Assembly: GCA_035772735.1 (NCBI GenBank)
Contig: JASDFA010000007.1
Coordinates: 74,672,501-74,736,500 of the forward strand
Source of the DNA: Datura wrightii
Lineage: Eukaryota > Streptophyta > Magnoliopsida > Solanales > Solanaceae
Direction: 5' to 3'
DNA: 64,000 nucleotides
The notes under the pieces are model-generated. The model did no database searches, had not been told where the DNA came from, and saw only the letters and a list, made by a program, of their open reading frames with translations. This document shows, one piece after another, positions 34,824-45,729 of this stretch (its first letter is position 1; each line of letters starts with the position of its first letter). Both the position numbers and the translations under genes were made by a program.

Positions 34824-36642
34824 TGTCACGACCCGAACATAGGCCCCGATCAAGACACGGGAAAAAGAACTCTGAGAGACTCCAAGTTAACCAATGGCAT
34901 GAATATGTCATCTAAATTCAACATAATCAAGAGGAAGTCTAACATATATAATATAGCGGAAGCCTGAAAATATCGTAACATCTTAATACATTACACAAGG
35001 CTGAAACTGAATACATGTTATTTCTGAAAAGCCTCTACTACTAACGAGCTGATGGGACAAGACCCTAACTAACTCTCTCTAGTCTGAAACTGAATATACT
35101 AAGTACAACTGATAAAGGGCCCTTGGAAGACGAGTATTCACCAACTGAGACAGGGAGATGCTAATATTGAGAGTCTGGATAATGGCGGGACTGAGCTTGA
35201 ATATCTGAGCCTGTATCATGAAACGACACAGCAGAGAGTATGTGGTCAATACGTGGAATGTATCGAGTATGTATGGTAAGTAAAACTGCTAAGTAAGTAA
35301 AATAAGTTATCATGCATAACATAAACCATTTCATCGTAAGATTCTGAGAGTATGGCTTGCGTGCTATTCTCTGAAAAAGATGATTTAAACATAACTGCAT
35401 ATCATAAATGAATCAAATGACCCAAAGCAAAAAACTAATAATCATAAGTAAAACTGAACATTGGGTCAAACCTACTGAAAACATAATTATCATGACTAAT
35501 GAGCATGCATAATTGAAATCATTAGGAACTATGGGAGACTCGTCATATAACCGATATTATGACGATAAAGCTTACATGGTCCTGATTATCACACTCAAGT
35601 GGGCAGAGCCGTCCAAAGCCTTGCCAAGGCTAAGGATGATACCATGATATCGATATCAAGCTGAAGGCCCCTTAGGGGTAGGGAAAGATCACAAGAGAGG
35701 TCCCAAATAATCTGAACATACCTACGTTTGAATGTAGTTCTGAGGCTGAGGGTTGACTGACCCTTAGTCTACTCAGTGCTAGAAACTACTCCCAAAAACA
35801 TACATATGCTCTCTATCGTTTTTCAACGAAGCTGACCATCGTATAGTGACGAAGCTAACTCATAACATACATGAATAAATCTTAAATCATAACATGAGGA
35901 GCCTTGGGCTCAACCATATCACAAGCTGAAAAATATAGTGGGAGTCTAGACTCCAAATCCATGTGGTAAGCCAGTGACAACGAGTGGTACAACGAGTCGT
36001 CCCTTCTTTGTTCTTTGGTTGAGAATGCATAACCTTCTCACGAACCGAAGGAAAGGGCAGAGATTCACTAATAACTTATTATCAGACAAACCAAAGAAAG
36101 AGGGCAGGATGACTGTCCGTTACTTTCCTTCCTCATCCTTCAGTTCTCAGGTCCTGATACCACGACTCAACAGGACGAGTCGCTACATCCAACAACAATC
36201 TGTCATATCCTTTCGTTACTGCCTCTGATGAAACTACCTATGAACCTCCCGTGAGTCACATCACGACTCGTACCTTCCTCTTACAAGTCGTGGGTTCCAT
36301 CTGTTACTTGAATGGGGAATTTTCCCTACTCTTCCTATGGGCACTCACAACGACTCATTGTTCCTCACAACGAGTCGTAGCACGACTCATACTGTCCATC
36401 CCTGACTGTTCAAGAACCAACCCACGATTCCTACCTACGAGTCATACCTTTTTCTAACGGGTCATTACTAGGCCCATTGTTCCAACTCCCCCCCATAACT
36501 GCTAACTACGGGTGGTTCCTATAGGTCGTGGGTCCTTTCTATGGCTCGTATCCTCAATCATCCTGAGGCAAAAATTTCAAATTTTTGCTGCTTCTCATTT
36601 CCAGTTCCCAAGCCTAATCTTAAATACTTCCGGGGTATAATA
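34824..36642 (-). mobile_element. Solo LTR F (Tekay-type), TSD GATCA
   Basis: 1819 bp, plus-strand start TGTCACGACCCG, end CCGGGGTATAATA, flanked by GATCA at 34819-34823 and 36643-36647. Sense is on the minus strand (TATTATACCCC..., CA/TG terminus decayed to TA). Related to the A/B/G LTRs. It interrupts the LINE RT exactly between WYSIVI and NGQSSDFF. It contains no internal domain. Confidence 0.88.
35975..36560 (-). promoter_or_regulatory. U3 cluster of ACGASTCGT palindromes (F)
   Basis: Copies include ACGAGTCGT near 35993, ACGACTCAA...GACGAGTCG near 36161-36182, ACGACTCGT at 36263-36271, ACAAGTCGTGG near 36282, ACGAGTCGT near 36372 and ACGACTCATAC near 36382. 80-670 bp from the LTR start in the minus sense. 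Confidence 0.68.
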
Positions 36643-36647
36643 GATCA

Positions 36648-38161
36648 ATGGTCAATCATCTGATTTTTTCAATGCAACAAGAGGTGTGAACCAAGGGGAT
36701 CCTCTCACCCCTGCTCTATTCATTATAGTAGCAAAAGGTCTTACATAGTATCTAAATGATCTAATGGAGAAGTTAGGCTATGTTTGGTATGGAACGCCTA
36801 AAGTGGAGCCCCGAAATCAATCACTTGTCATATGCAGATGATACAATTCTTTTTGTATTTTCTAATAAACAAACTCTCAAGATGATTACAACAACTCTAA
36901 AAGAGTATGAAGTATTTTTTGGACAATTGATCAACCTAGATAAAAGTTCCTTTCTTGTCCATCAAAATGTGGTGAGAAGAATCATAGCTAGGATAAAGAG
37001 AGAAATAGGAATCAGCCAAGGAAGTTTTCCTTTAACATATTTAGGTTTCCCAATATTCTATGGAAGGAACAAAATTAGTCTCTATGATATCATTATTAAA
37101 AAGATTGGCAGAAGAATACAAGGATGGCATGGTAAAGCACTATTCTATGGAGGAAGAGTTATCTTAATTTCTCATGTTTTGCAGAGTATGCCAATACACC
37201 TACTTTAAGCACTAAATCCACCAATTAGTGTGATTAGACATCTACGTAGATTAATGGCAAAATTTTATTAGGGTATTAATGGAGAAAGTAGAAAGAGACA
37301 CTAGATACAATGGGATGATCTATGTCTACCTAAACAAAAGGGAGGAGTTGGTTTTAGATCCTTAATATTTCAAACTTTTTTGCAAGCTCTAGTGGAATTT
37401 CAAAATGAAAACAACATTATGAAGTTCATTCATGTGGAAAAATATTGTAAGAAACTGCATCTTATCCTAACAGAAGCAAAAGAAGCCTCAAGTATATGGA
37501 AGAAAATGATTGCAGTTAGACAATTGGTAGTGCATCAGATATAGTGGCAAGTTAAAGAAGGCAACTCAAGCTTTTGGTATGACAACTGGACCACCTTAGG
37601 GGAATTTTATTTCATTATTCCAGAAGAGTATAGGGAAGAAGAAATAGAGGTGAATGAATTCAGTAATAGTGGAATGTAGAACCAAGATAAATTAAGACAA
37701 TATCTATCTGAAGAATTGATTCAGCATATAGTACACAATATTCCAACTCCAACAGATAGGGGAGACTTAGATAGAATATGGTGGATGCTGGAAAAGAGTG
37801 GAAAATTCACAATGAAAAGATCTTGAGAATACATCAGACACAAGGAAGAAAAGGATCTACGTGATGGAAAATTGTGGGTTAAAAAGCTACCTTTAAGATG
37901 TCTTTTTTCACATGGAGGGCAAGGAAATGTAGAACCCCTACGGATGATTTGCTAAAAGTAGTTGGACTTAATATTGTATGTAGGTGTTGGTATAGCCAGG
38001 AACTAGAACTAGAGACACTATCTCATATATTACTGATATCTCTAACTGCTCAGAAGCTATGGAAGCTTTTCTCTTCATGTGCAGCTTTACAAATGCAAGG
38101 AAGACACCTAAGTCAAATTTTTAATACTTGGTTGAATACAGATGTCTGCCGAATGCTTAAG
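36648..38161 (+). pseudogene. LINE ORF2, 3' half of reverse transcriptase and zinc-binding tail
   Basis: RT resumes with FFNATRGVNQGDPLTPALF near 36672-36728. The catalytic YADD lies in INHLSYADDTILFVF at about 36815-36860. GSFPLTYLGFPIFYGR and GWHGKALFYGGRVILISHVL complete the thumb at 37020-37185. The C-terminal plant zf-RVT-like region appears at 37898-38160 (FFTWRARKCRTPTDDLLK, CRCWYSQELELETLSHILL). TAG/TGA stops are frequent between 37200 and 37850. C' is inserted after CRMLK at 38161/38162. Confidence 0.87.
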
Positions 38162-39104
38162 TGATAACGCTGAAACTCACACTCTTGAAAAAGTATGAAG
38201 CAGATGTTGTCAATAAAGAATCCAACAAAGAGGTTGGGGTCGAACCTGTAGGGAATAAGGTAAGAACTAGACTAATTCCGATATTTAAGCTTTTTGGTGG
38301 GTTATCTCCAAATTGGGGGATTTTATAGAAAAATAATTGTAAAACAAACGAAAAAATCAAGTGTTATTAATCAAGATTTGCAATTAACTAGGGTAAATGT
38401 TCCCCATAGGTACATAACTACTTCTAGTTTATACTCATGATCAATCCCAATGCTTACTTGTAGAACTGATAACTACGATTCATCCAGCCGACTGGTTCAT
38501 TCCTATTGGATGACTACACTCAATCATCGGGTTAGATCTCATGAGCGATTCTAAATTAACCATTATCAATTTGTTCCAAATTAACTATCCTACCACCAAA
38601 GTCCAAGTAATACAATGATCATAAAAATCAATGCTTTATGGTAATTCCCTTTTTCTAATCTATACCTCTCTAGGTTCAAGCAAGTAAGGAATTTGGACAA
38701 GTCTCAATGTGCACTTCATTAAGAAATATTGAAGACGAAGAGATTACAATACAAACATTTAGCATTGGTTTCGAATCACTTTGTGTAACCCTAGTTCGTT
38801 AATCCATCACGGTTCCCACAATCCTAGTTGTGGAGGTTTTAGCCTCTCATGATTGTAAGATTGTGATTAGTATTCATAGACAAACACATAATTAAATACT
38901 TACAACGATGATCAAAAGAAAATTGTTATGAATATTGCAATAGAATATGATGAACAAATTCAAGAACAATTGAGGAATCCAAGTTTTGATTCTCAAGAAT
39001 TGCTCTCCAATGTCGTCAAAAACTAACTACAAACATTATAGCAATTGACAATCAACTAATTCTGCACTCCTATAACCTAAAATAAACATAAAACATTATA
39101 CAGA
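38162..39104 (-). repeat. 3' LTR of C', 3' portion
   Basis: Starts (plus strand) TGATAACGCTGAAACTCAC. It aligns with the 5' LTR from 63272 (TGATAACACTCAAACTCAC) and with the complement of 7350-8298 in C. The U5 box is at 38239-38254. It ends at D1's TSD ACAGA (39100-39104) and resumes at 44980. Confidence 0.88.
38239..38254 (-). other. Conserved U5 box (C' LTR)
   Basis: GGTCGAACCTGTAGGG(A) on the plus strand, 77 bp from the LTR terminus; its 5' LTR partner lies near 63349-63365 (GGTCGAACCCGTAGGGA). Confidence 0.6.
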
Positions 39105-40103
39105 TGACGTGCCCGAAATCGCGCGTCTGCAAGTGTACGGGTCGTGCAAGTAATATAGTGGCTCTTTTTAAGAACCGGAATGTCAAACCCACAGGGACTG
39201 GACCCATTCCTCTAACTATCCATTTCAAGTGTGATCTTAACTTTCTCAAGTGTTGGTTATAGAAGTTTTCTAAGGAGATTTAATTAAGTCTAGTTTTGGT
39301 CAACGAAATATCCTAAATTTACTCTAGGAGCAACATAGAGTTAAAACCAGATAATCATGCGATACTACGATTTGCAATGGGTTAAGCATGAAACTATCGA
39401 GTGTTGTTTCACATAATTAGAATTGCATGTTCATGGTCTTTCGAGCCTCTAAACACGGCAAACTAGCCCCACTGCATCATTGTCAGTGAGGATGCTAATT
39501 TCTAGTTCGCGGGCAATTAATTATGTTGTGGTTTACGGGGAAATGATTAGGGACTTTCGTGCGTCTAACCATTTAACTCAACTTAGCCTCACAACTACTT
39601 CTTCGAGTGGTGATGTGATAACCCTAAGTTGTTCTTTAATAACCCCCGTTTTATCAACCAAGCAAGGTGTTAGGTATATTTCTATCCTAACACGAAATTA
39701 TATCGTGAGATACAAACATGCTCCTTACATTCTCATGTCCTGACCTAGGTAATTCTTTCTCAAGCAATTGCCCAAGCTAACGTATATGTTTTCATGGTGA
39801 TCAATCATAAAAACAACCAACAATCCAGAATGCAAGACGAAAACAACAATCAATAACTTAATTCCAAAATAATTTCATAAAATCACAATCATAATTCATG
39901 GCTTCAACCCTAGAGGAAGGGTTCTTGCCATTCATGTTCGTAAAACTACAACTAACTACTACTAAACTAACATTCTTACATGAATTTGGTAGATGAGAAG
40001 GGAATTTTCCAAACCCTAGATGAGTTCTGCCACTTCTCCCTTCACTCCTAGGTAGTTTTCCAGAATAAAATCGTGACAAAGTGGTTTTAGGAGCTAAGGG
40101 ACC

Positions 40104-40111
40104 TATTTATA
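40104..40111 (-). promoter_or_regulatory. TATA box of D1 3' LTR
   Basis: Minus strand TATAAATA followed by GG, a good plant TATA box. The 5' LTR copy is at 44384-44391, and D2 has TATAAATT at 55443-55450. The inverted repeat lies 40-90 bp upstream in the sense direction. Confidence 0.65.
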
Positions 40112-40152
40112 ATAAATGAGAAATGTGCGCAATTTAGCCTGTCGTGGGATGG

Positions 40153-40200
40153 CTCCGTGTCACGGAGTGTATCGCGCAGCACTGCCTCCGTGACACGGAG
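40153..40200 (-). promoter_or_regulatory. Promoter-proximal inverted repeat with 18-nt loop (D1 3' LTR)
   Basis: CTCCGTGTCACGGAG (40153-40167) and CTCCGTGACACGGAG (40186-40200) are each 15-bp odd palindromes and reverse complements of each other, separated by exactly 18 bases. The copy in the other LTR is at 44433-44480. D2 has the equivalent pair with different outer arms and the same 18-base loop. Confidence 0.75.
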
Positions 40201-40204
40201 GTAA

Positions 40205-40460
40205 CGCGAAGGCTTTCTGGAAATCACCCAAAATCGACCCTAGGTAGCCTTCTTGCCGAGTTGGCAGCGTGTCACGCTGCTTGGGCAGCACGATGGCACT
40301 CCTCTGGCATGGGGATGGCATGCCGTGGCACGTTGCTGGTGCGCCGGAGCACTGCCTGCTGCCGCATATGCTCGCTTGACATGCCTAGGCGTGGCACGGT
40401 GCTGGGCGCGGCACACACATAGCGTGGCACGCTGCCTGGCGCGGCCAGCCTTGCCATGGC
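40205..40460 (-). repeat. GC- and CpG-rich segment with GTGGCACG-type repeats (D1 LTR)
   Basis: The segment is far richer in G+C than its surroundings. It contains GTGTCACGCTGC, GGCATGCCGTGGCACG, GCGTGGCACGGTGCTGG and GCGTGGCACGCTGCC, variants of one short element. D2 LTRs have only a short equivalent (about 55600-55630), which accounts for most of the 150-bp LTR length difference. The same segment in the 5' LTR is at about 44485-44740. The Ala/Arg/His-rich ORFs here are chance products of the composition. Confidence 0.65.
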
Positions 40461-40694
40461 CTACTCCTTGCCGACTTTCGACGATTACTTCCGACTCCAT
40501 TCCTTTCCTTCACCAACTTATAAATTAGTTCCTACAAATCATTGAAACCTACAAAACAAGGACTAATCATGTTGGTTAGCACATATATTAACATTTATAT
40601 AAAATTACATAAAAATGTATAAAATAACTTAGATAAACAAGACTAAATTAAGGTATAAAGCATCACTCGGGCATGCTATTTTAGCCCACGATCA

Positions 40695-40732
40695 CCTACC
40701 CCACACTTAAAGTCTTGTTCGTCCTCGAACAA
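40695..40732 (-). other. Polypurine tract and adjacent hairpin of D1
   Basis: Minus strand AAGTGTGGGGTAGG (40695-40708) abuts the 3' LTR. Next to it lies a perfect hairpin, TTGTTCG-TCCT-CGAACAA at 40715-40732; its sense core TTCGAGGACGAA resembles the block before the PPT of chromoviruses A and B. D2 has the same pair at 55884-55920. Confidence 0.7.
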
Positions 40733-42591
40733 TATTTTAGATCTCATGCATATGGAGACTCACCCATAACTCATATAGCAAGATTATTCAAGCTACTGCT
40801 ATAATGATTACGCAAGATAACAAGCTAAAAATAGAGCATGCACGATTTGATCATTGAAATGAAGTACAACTATGTTAAGACTTCTTAACCTCAAGAATCG
40901 ACTCTCAATCTTAGCAAACTCATGCAAATCAACTGATTAAGAAATACGACCTTAATTATATCCTTCATTCAACATGTTCCCTCACAGAAAGAGAGTTACC
41001 CATTTTCACCCGCAAAAACAATTTTTATATCACAACATGTGTGGGTACATGAATAGAATTACGCTCACTCTCGCAAAGAATTCACATGCATCATGTAATG
41101 ACCCATAAGCTTGCCCTTCGTGTTTTACTCCACTTATTTAAGGATGTATGAATGTAAGATCAAATAGGACATTTTAGGTTGTAATGTAACTCAGGTGCGG
41201 GTAGGTACTATTATGGCCAATAATAGTGACTATCTTTCCTAAGCGCTTTTAATACATCACGCCTTCATTACGAACTTCCCTTCCCTTACTTCACCTTTTT
41301 CTCCTTTCATTTTTCTTTTTCCTCTTCTGTTCCCCCTTTCTTTAAGCACTTTTAGCTTATTAGTAAGGAGCTCTATAAATAATTTTTCATTAATTTGTTT
41401 TCTTACTCCTTACTAATAATCAACCATTTTCACACAAGTGCACCTTTGTCCTTTTCTCCACTTCTACAACTTGATACTTTTCCTTTCTTTTCCTTCTTCT
41501 TACTCATTTACTCTTTCATATTTTTCCTTTAAGTGCTTAGGAGTTTTGGATCAAGTTCAAGGCTAATGAAAGAAAAAGGATTAAGCATATGTTGCAGCTT
41601 TCAATGAATAGGCTTAAGGCACAATGGGGCTCACTAGGATTCATTTTTCAAGGTAGGTAAAATGAGGGATAAAAATTTGGTTCATTCAAAGAAATGCCTA
41701 TATCATCTCTTACAATTCACATCCTTCATTTTGTTTTATAAACACACCAGGCAAGTTCTAGATGATCCACAATAGCACAGAATACTCAAAAACCTTACAC
41801 TCATGGCACATGCTCAAATCAAGACACATTCAGTAGACTCTTACTCAGCTAATCACAAGAATTCAGAATTAAGCTTCAATTATATTGAGTCAAATTCAAT
41901 AGCTTAAGTGTCTCAAACAAAGTTATACACTTGCATGCTTCACAATGAACATACTTGCCTCTTACAATCACGTATAGCACATAAGAAGAACATCAAGCAC
42001 CAATTAGTTATGGTTTCAAAAACCCAACACCTACCGACTAATTTTTCCTCAAGACGGTCGTCATCCATCCATCGTCGGAAACAGTCCCTAACTATGACTA
42101 AAAACACTATATACAGACAAAGGAAAGAAAAAGAAAATCTTTATTCTTCGGTTCAAAGACCCCCCCGTCGGAAAAGAACCGAAAAGAAAAACCAACGGGT
42201 GATGAAGTCATGCTTAATTCACAAAAAAATTTCAAATTTTTCAAATTTCTCAAGCATTACATTCACCACAAACTTGTTAAGCACAAAAATTTTGAAATTT
42301 TTCTCACCCCACACATAAATCATGCTATGTCCTCATAGCATCAAATTAACATTTAAAGGATGAGAAATACTCCCTGAGCCTCTATGCCAAGCTAAAAGCA
42401 TGCTTTCCTTTCAAGTTTTAAGAGGTGGGTGTTCGACCCCACACTTCTTCTTTTCCATGCTCTTTAGCTTCCACCGTCTTGGTACTCAGACTTCCCACCA
42501 TTTGTGCTTAACTTTCCACCAAAAACACAAACAAAATGAAAATAACAAAAGCAACACAAAAATCAAAATTACAAATTGTACCTGAGGTACC
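40733..42591 (-). other. Long non-coding 3' region of D1
   Basis: About 1.9 kb without recognisable coding, closely matched by 55921-57789 in D2. It includes a pyrimidine-rich (plus strand) run near 41280-41345, that is, purine-rich in sense. The 136-codon plus-strand frame at 41908-42318 is not conserved as an ORF in D2 and has no recognisable domain. Confidence 0.6.
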
Positions 42592-42640
42592 CTTGGGTTG
42601 CCTCCCAAGCAGCGCCTTATTTTACGTCGTGGCACGACGT
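42592..42640 (-). repeat. Two-hairpin block of D1
   Basis: The hairpin CTTGGGTTGCCTCCCAAG at 42592-42609 (sense CTTGGGAGGCAACCCAAG, 6-bp stem, 6-nt loop) and the 17-bp odd palindrome ACGTCGTGGCACGACGT at 42624-42640 are separated by 14 bases. This is the best-preserved copy in the window. Confidence 0.8.
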
Positions 42641-42663
42641 GGACTATCCTTTTCAGGACATCC

Positions 42664-43248
42664 TCATACCTGGGTTCCCGTTCGAGAACCATCTCCTTTT
42701 CTTTTGCTGTTGAGAGGAAACAGCCTCCACTCTGTTCCTCTCTTTCTCCAACTTCTTCTCAATTTGAAGTCATTCCATGAAGTTATGGAGTTCGGTGGCT
42801 CAGCCTGAAGCCACTTTTTCGCCTCTCCCAATAGTGAAAATGGGAAGAGGGTCAGTCGGACATAATCTGTGGACACGCCGGTGGGTGCAAACGTGTCACT
42901 AATCTCTAAAAATCTCTGTAGGTGCTGTTGCGGGTCCTCATGTGCCATCCCAGTGAATTGACCACTAGAATGTAACAGCTGCACCATGTTCTGTTTAAGC
43001 TCAAAGTGCCCTCCAGGCTACGATTTACGGATGCTAGAGGTCACATTCGTCGCTAGTGGGATTGCCACTTTGCGAACTGGTCTTACTGCCATTGCTTTTG
43101 ATGACAATTATGCGTGTCCCGCGGGTGGTTGTTGTTGTACCTTTTCTTGAAGTCTCTTCAGCTTTTGCTCTAGAGCTACTCTCCTTCACAAATGGATTTG
43201 ACGTTCAGGTTCCAGCAAAGGTTCCACAAGCTCTCTATTTCTAGCCAT
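42664..43248 (-). pseudogene. Truncated gag of D1
   Basis: ATG at 43248 gives MARNRELVEPLLEPERQIHL; D2 has CTG at the matching codon, so this is the likely ancestral start. Two stops interrupt the N-terminal region. The capsid entry is open from 42987 (VQLLHSSGQFTGMAHEDPQQ, DYVRLTLFPFSLLGEAKKWL) until SITSWND. There a deletion joins gag directly to sequence that in D2 lies beyond the protease, with AAG (42767-42769) as a 3-bp microhomology. The remaining residues to the stop at 42664 are from the junction. The product would lack the rest of capsid, nucleocapsid and protease. Confidence 0.87.
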
Positions 43249-43361
43249 CTCGGCAAGACAACCTGTCACTTGCAAATAAACAGACTAAGACCAAGTTTCT
43301 CAACACATAAGGAAATTTAAAAATCACACAAAAATAGATAAATTATCAAAACTTTGCCAAG

Positions 43362-43379
43362 TCCCCGGCAACGGCGCCA
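43362..43379 (-). other. Primer binding site of D1 (tRNA-Asp)
   Basis: Plus strand TCCCCGGCAACGGCGCCA equals the 3' end of plant tRNA-Asp including CCA over 18 bases; six bases separate it from the 5' LTR. Confidence 0.9.
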
Positions 43380-43385
43380 AATACT

Positions 43386-44974
43386 TCACGTGCCCGAAAT
43401 CGCGCATCCGCAAGTGTACGGGTCGTGCAAGTAATATAGTGGCTCTTTTTAAGAACCGGAATGTCGAACCCACTGGGACTGGACCCATTCCTCTAACTAT
43501 CCATTTCAAGTGTGATCTTAACTTTCTCAAGTGTTGGTTATAGAAGTTTTCGAAGGAGATTTAATTAAGTCTAGTTTTGGTCAACGAAATATCCTGAATT
43601 TACTCTAGGAGGAACATAGAGTTAAAACCAGATAATCATGTGATACTACGATTTGCAATGGGTTAAGCATGAAACTATCGATTGTTGTTTCACATAATTA
43701 GAATTGCATGTTCATGGTCTTTTGAGCCTCTAAACACGGCAAACTAGCCTCACTGCATCATTGTGAGTGAGGATGCTAATTCTAGTTCGCGGACAATTAA
43801 TTATGTTGTGGTTTATGGGGAAACGATTAGGGACTTTCGTGCGTCTAACCATTTAACTCAACTTAGCCTCACAACTACTTCTTCGAGCGGTGATGTGATA
43901 ACCCTAAGTTGGTCTTTAATAACCCCCGTTTTATCAACCAAGCAAGGTGTTAGGTATATTTATATCCTAACACGAAATTATATTGTGAGATACAAACATG
44001 CTCCTTACATTCTCATGTCCTGACCTAGGTAATTCTTTCTCAAGCAATTGCCCAAGCTAACGTATATGTTTTCATGGTAATCAATCATAAAAACAACCAA
44101 CAATCCAGAATGCAAGACGAAAACAACAATCAATAACTTAATTCCAAAACAATTTCATAAAATCACAATCATAATTCATGGCTTCAACCCTAGAGGAAGG
44201 TTTCTTGCCATTCATGTTCGTAAAACTACAACTAACTACTACTAAACTAACATACTTACATGAATTTGGTAGATGAGAAGGGAATTTGCCAAACCCTAGA
44301 TGAGTTCTCCCACTTCTCCCTTCACTCCTAGGTAGTTTTCCAGAATAAAATCGTGACAAAGTGGTTTTAGGAGCTAAGGGACCTATTTATAATAAATGAG
44401 AAACGTGCGCAATTTAGCCTGTCGTGGGCTGGCTCCGTGTCACGGAGTGTATTGCGGAGCATTGCCTCCGTGACACGGAGGTAACGCGAAGGCTTTCTGG
44501 AAATCACCCAAAATCGACCCTAGGCAGCCTTCTTGCCGCGTTGGCAGCGTGTCACGCTGCTTGGGCAGCGCGATGGCACTCCTCTGGCATGGGGATGGCA
44601 TGCCGTGGCATGTTCTTGGCGCGCTGGAGCACTGCCTGCTGCCGCATCTACTCGCTTTCCATGCCTAGGCGTGGCACGGTGCTGGGCGCGACACTCGCAT
44701 AGCGTGGCACGCTGCCTGGCGCGGCCAGCCTTGCCATGGCCTACTCCTTGCCGACTTTCGCCGATTGCTTCCGACTCCATTCCTTTCCTTCACCAACTTA
44801 TAAATTAGTTCCTACAAATCATTGAAACCTACAAAATAAGGACTAATCATGTTGGTTAGCACATATATTAACATTTATATAAAATTACATAAAAATGTAT
44901 AAAATAACTTAGATAAACAAGACTAAGTTAAGGTATAAAGCATCACTCGGGCATGCTATTTTAGCCCACAATCA
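43386..44974 (-). repeat. 5' LTR of D1
   Basis: 1589 bp. The terminus next to the primer site reads TCACGTGCCCG where the 3' LTR has TGACGTGCCCG. It ends CCCACAATCA before the TSD. TATA box at 44384-44391, inverted repeat at 44433-44480. Confidence 0.92.
44433..44480 (-). promoter_or_regulatory. Promoter-proximal inverted repeat with 18-nt loop (D1 5' LTR)
   Basis: The 15-bp palindromes at 44433-44447 and 44466-44480 are identical to those in the 3' LTR, although loop bases differ (ATCGCGCAGCAC versus ATTGCGGAGCAT). Confidence 0.75.
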
Positions 44975-44979
44975 ACAGA

Positions 44980-45716
44980 CAATAAAATCCTTTTCCAGAG
45001 TTAATAGGGAAATACAAATCTGGTGCCAACATATCCTGTGACTCATCATATGACACGTAATAGGATTGTACGGGTCGTGCCTTGCTCTCATACATTTCTT
45101 GACTTCTGCAGAATTGACTAAGTGTTGGCATCTGGTAAAACTCGTAACATGATCCCATGAGTCATACAATCCCATCGTGCCTTGGCTCTGAGAACTTTGG
45201 CATCTTCTGAAAGTTTTTTACGAGTGTCTTGGTATGCCTCATACCTTGATCCTATGATTCGTAACAGCTTGTCACATCATGAGTTCTGCCAAGTCCTTAA
45301 AATCATTGAATCTTTCCACGGCTCCTGGTATTGGTCGTAGGTAGATTCTACGGTCCGTAGATGCAACCTGTATTAGTAGAATACTTGTGTAAATAACCCT
45401 GAAATATTCCACGACTCCAGTTACGGCTCGTATCAGCTTGGTACGGCTCTTACTGAGAGTCATACTTTTCCTTTGCACTGTTCCAACTTTTTGAGCTTTT
45501 CTATAAATAGGCTCGTACAATCTAGGTATGGATCGTACTGAGATCAGTACTTGGCTGCTTTTCTGCACTTTTTTGCAACTTTTGCACATTTTCGCTTCAA
45601 CACCTATTTTCCTTGAAAACAAAGTAAAAATACCTCATATCTATATAAACATCTCTATTTCCATGCTATTTTCTCAGTTTTAAGTGTCAAAAATGTTGTG
45701 AACTCATAGCATAGCA
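44980..45716 (-). repeat. 3' LTR of C', 5' portion (U3)
   Basis: Continues the LTR after D1 (TSD ACAGA at 44975-44979) up to its sense start TGCTATGCTATGAG at 45716. With 38162-39104 it makes about 1.68 kb, matching the C LTR. ORFs inside are chance frames. Confidence 0.87.
45060..45570 (-). promoter_or_regulatory. U3 cluster of ACGASTCGT palindromes (C' LTR)
   Basis: Degenerate copies such as GTACGGGTCGTGCC, TACGAGTGTCTTGG, GGTCGTAGGTAG, ACGGCTCGTATC, GTACGGCTCTTAC and GTATGGATCGTAC are spread across the region, matching the cluster in C at 6826-7310. Confidence 0.6.
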
Positions 45717-45729
45717 ACACCCTCAACAT
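45717..45729 (-). other. Polypurine tract of C'
   Basis: Minus strand ATGTTGAGGGTGT immediately before the 3' LTR, matching AAGTTGAGGGTGT in C. Confidence 0.75.

Larger units (their letters stand above)
31395..38161 (+). mobile_element. LINE (plant L1-like), decayed, interrupted by F and C'
   Basis: ORF1 with a DUF4283-type domain, and an ORF2 carrying a non-LTR reverse transcriptase with YADD and the C-terminal zinc-binding region, are read on the plus strand. The 5' part (31395-31874) is non-coding, G/A-rich at its start and plausibly the 5' UTR; its exact beginning is not determined because element A abuts it. Only about 170 bp separate the ORF1 tail from the post-endonuclease linker, so most of the AP endonuclease is absent. 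The 3' end and poly-A tail lie beyond element C', outside the window. Confidence 0.82.
39105..40694 (-). repeat. 3' LTR of D1
   Basis: 1590 bp, plus-strand TGACGTGCCCG to CACGATCA. By eye it differs from the partner at 43386-44974 at a few percent of positions, many of them C/T. It carries a TATA box at 40104-40111, an inverted-repeat pair at 40153-40200 and a GC-rich segment at about 40205-40460. Confidence 0.92.
39105..44974 (-). mobile_element. Element D1: gag-only non-autonomous LTR retrotransposon, TSD ACAGA
   Basis: 5870 bp bounded by ACAGA at 39100-39104 and 44975-44979. LTRs are 1590 and 1589 bp. The internal region has an exact tRNA-Asp primer site, a truncated gag, the two-hairpin block, a long non-coding region and a PPT. 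It belongs to the same family as D2, but an internal deletion removed most of gag and all of the protease. No pol is present. The length and content place it among LARD/TR-GAG-like elements. Confidence 0.92.

Noticed and set aside
40144..40528. Overlapping Ala/Arg/His-rich frames on both strands (and again at 44424-44808)
   Set aside because: Produced by the GC-rich LTR segment; open in several frames at once and lying in LTR sequence.
41908..42318. 136-codon plus-strand frame in the D1 non-coding region
   Set aside because: It is antisense to the element, has no recognisable domain, and is not kept as an ORF in the matching part of D2.
43362..43379. tRNA-Asp 3' end sequence as a tRNA gene
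   Set aside because: Only the terminal 18 bases are present, next to the LTR; it is the primer binding site.
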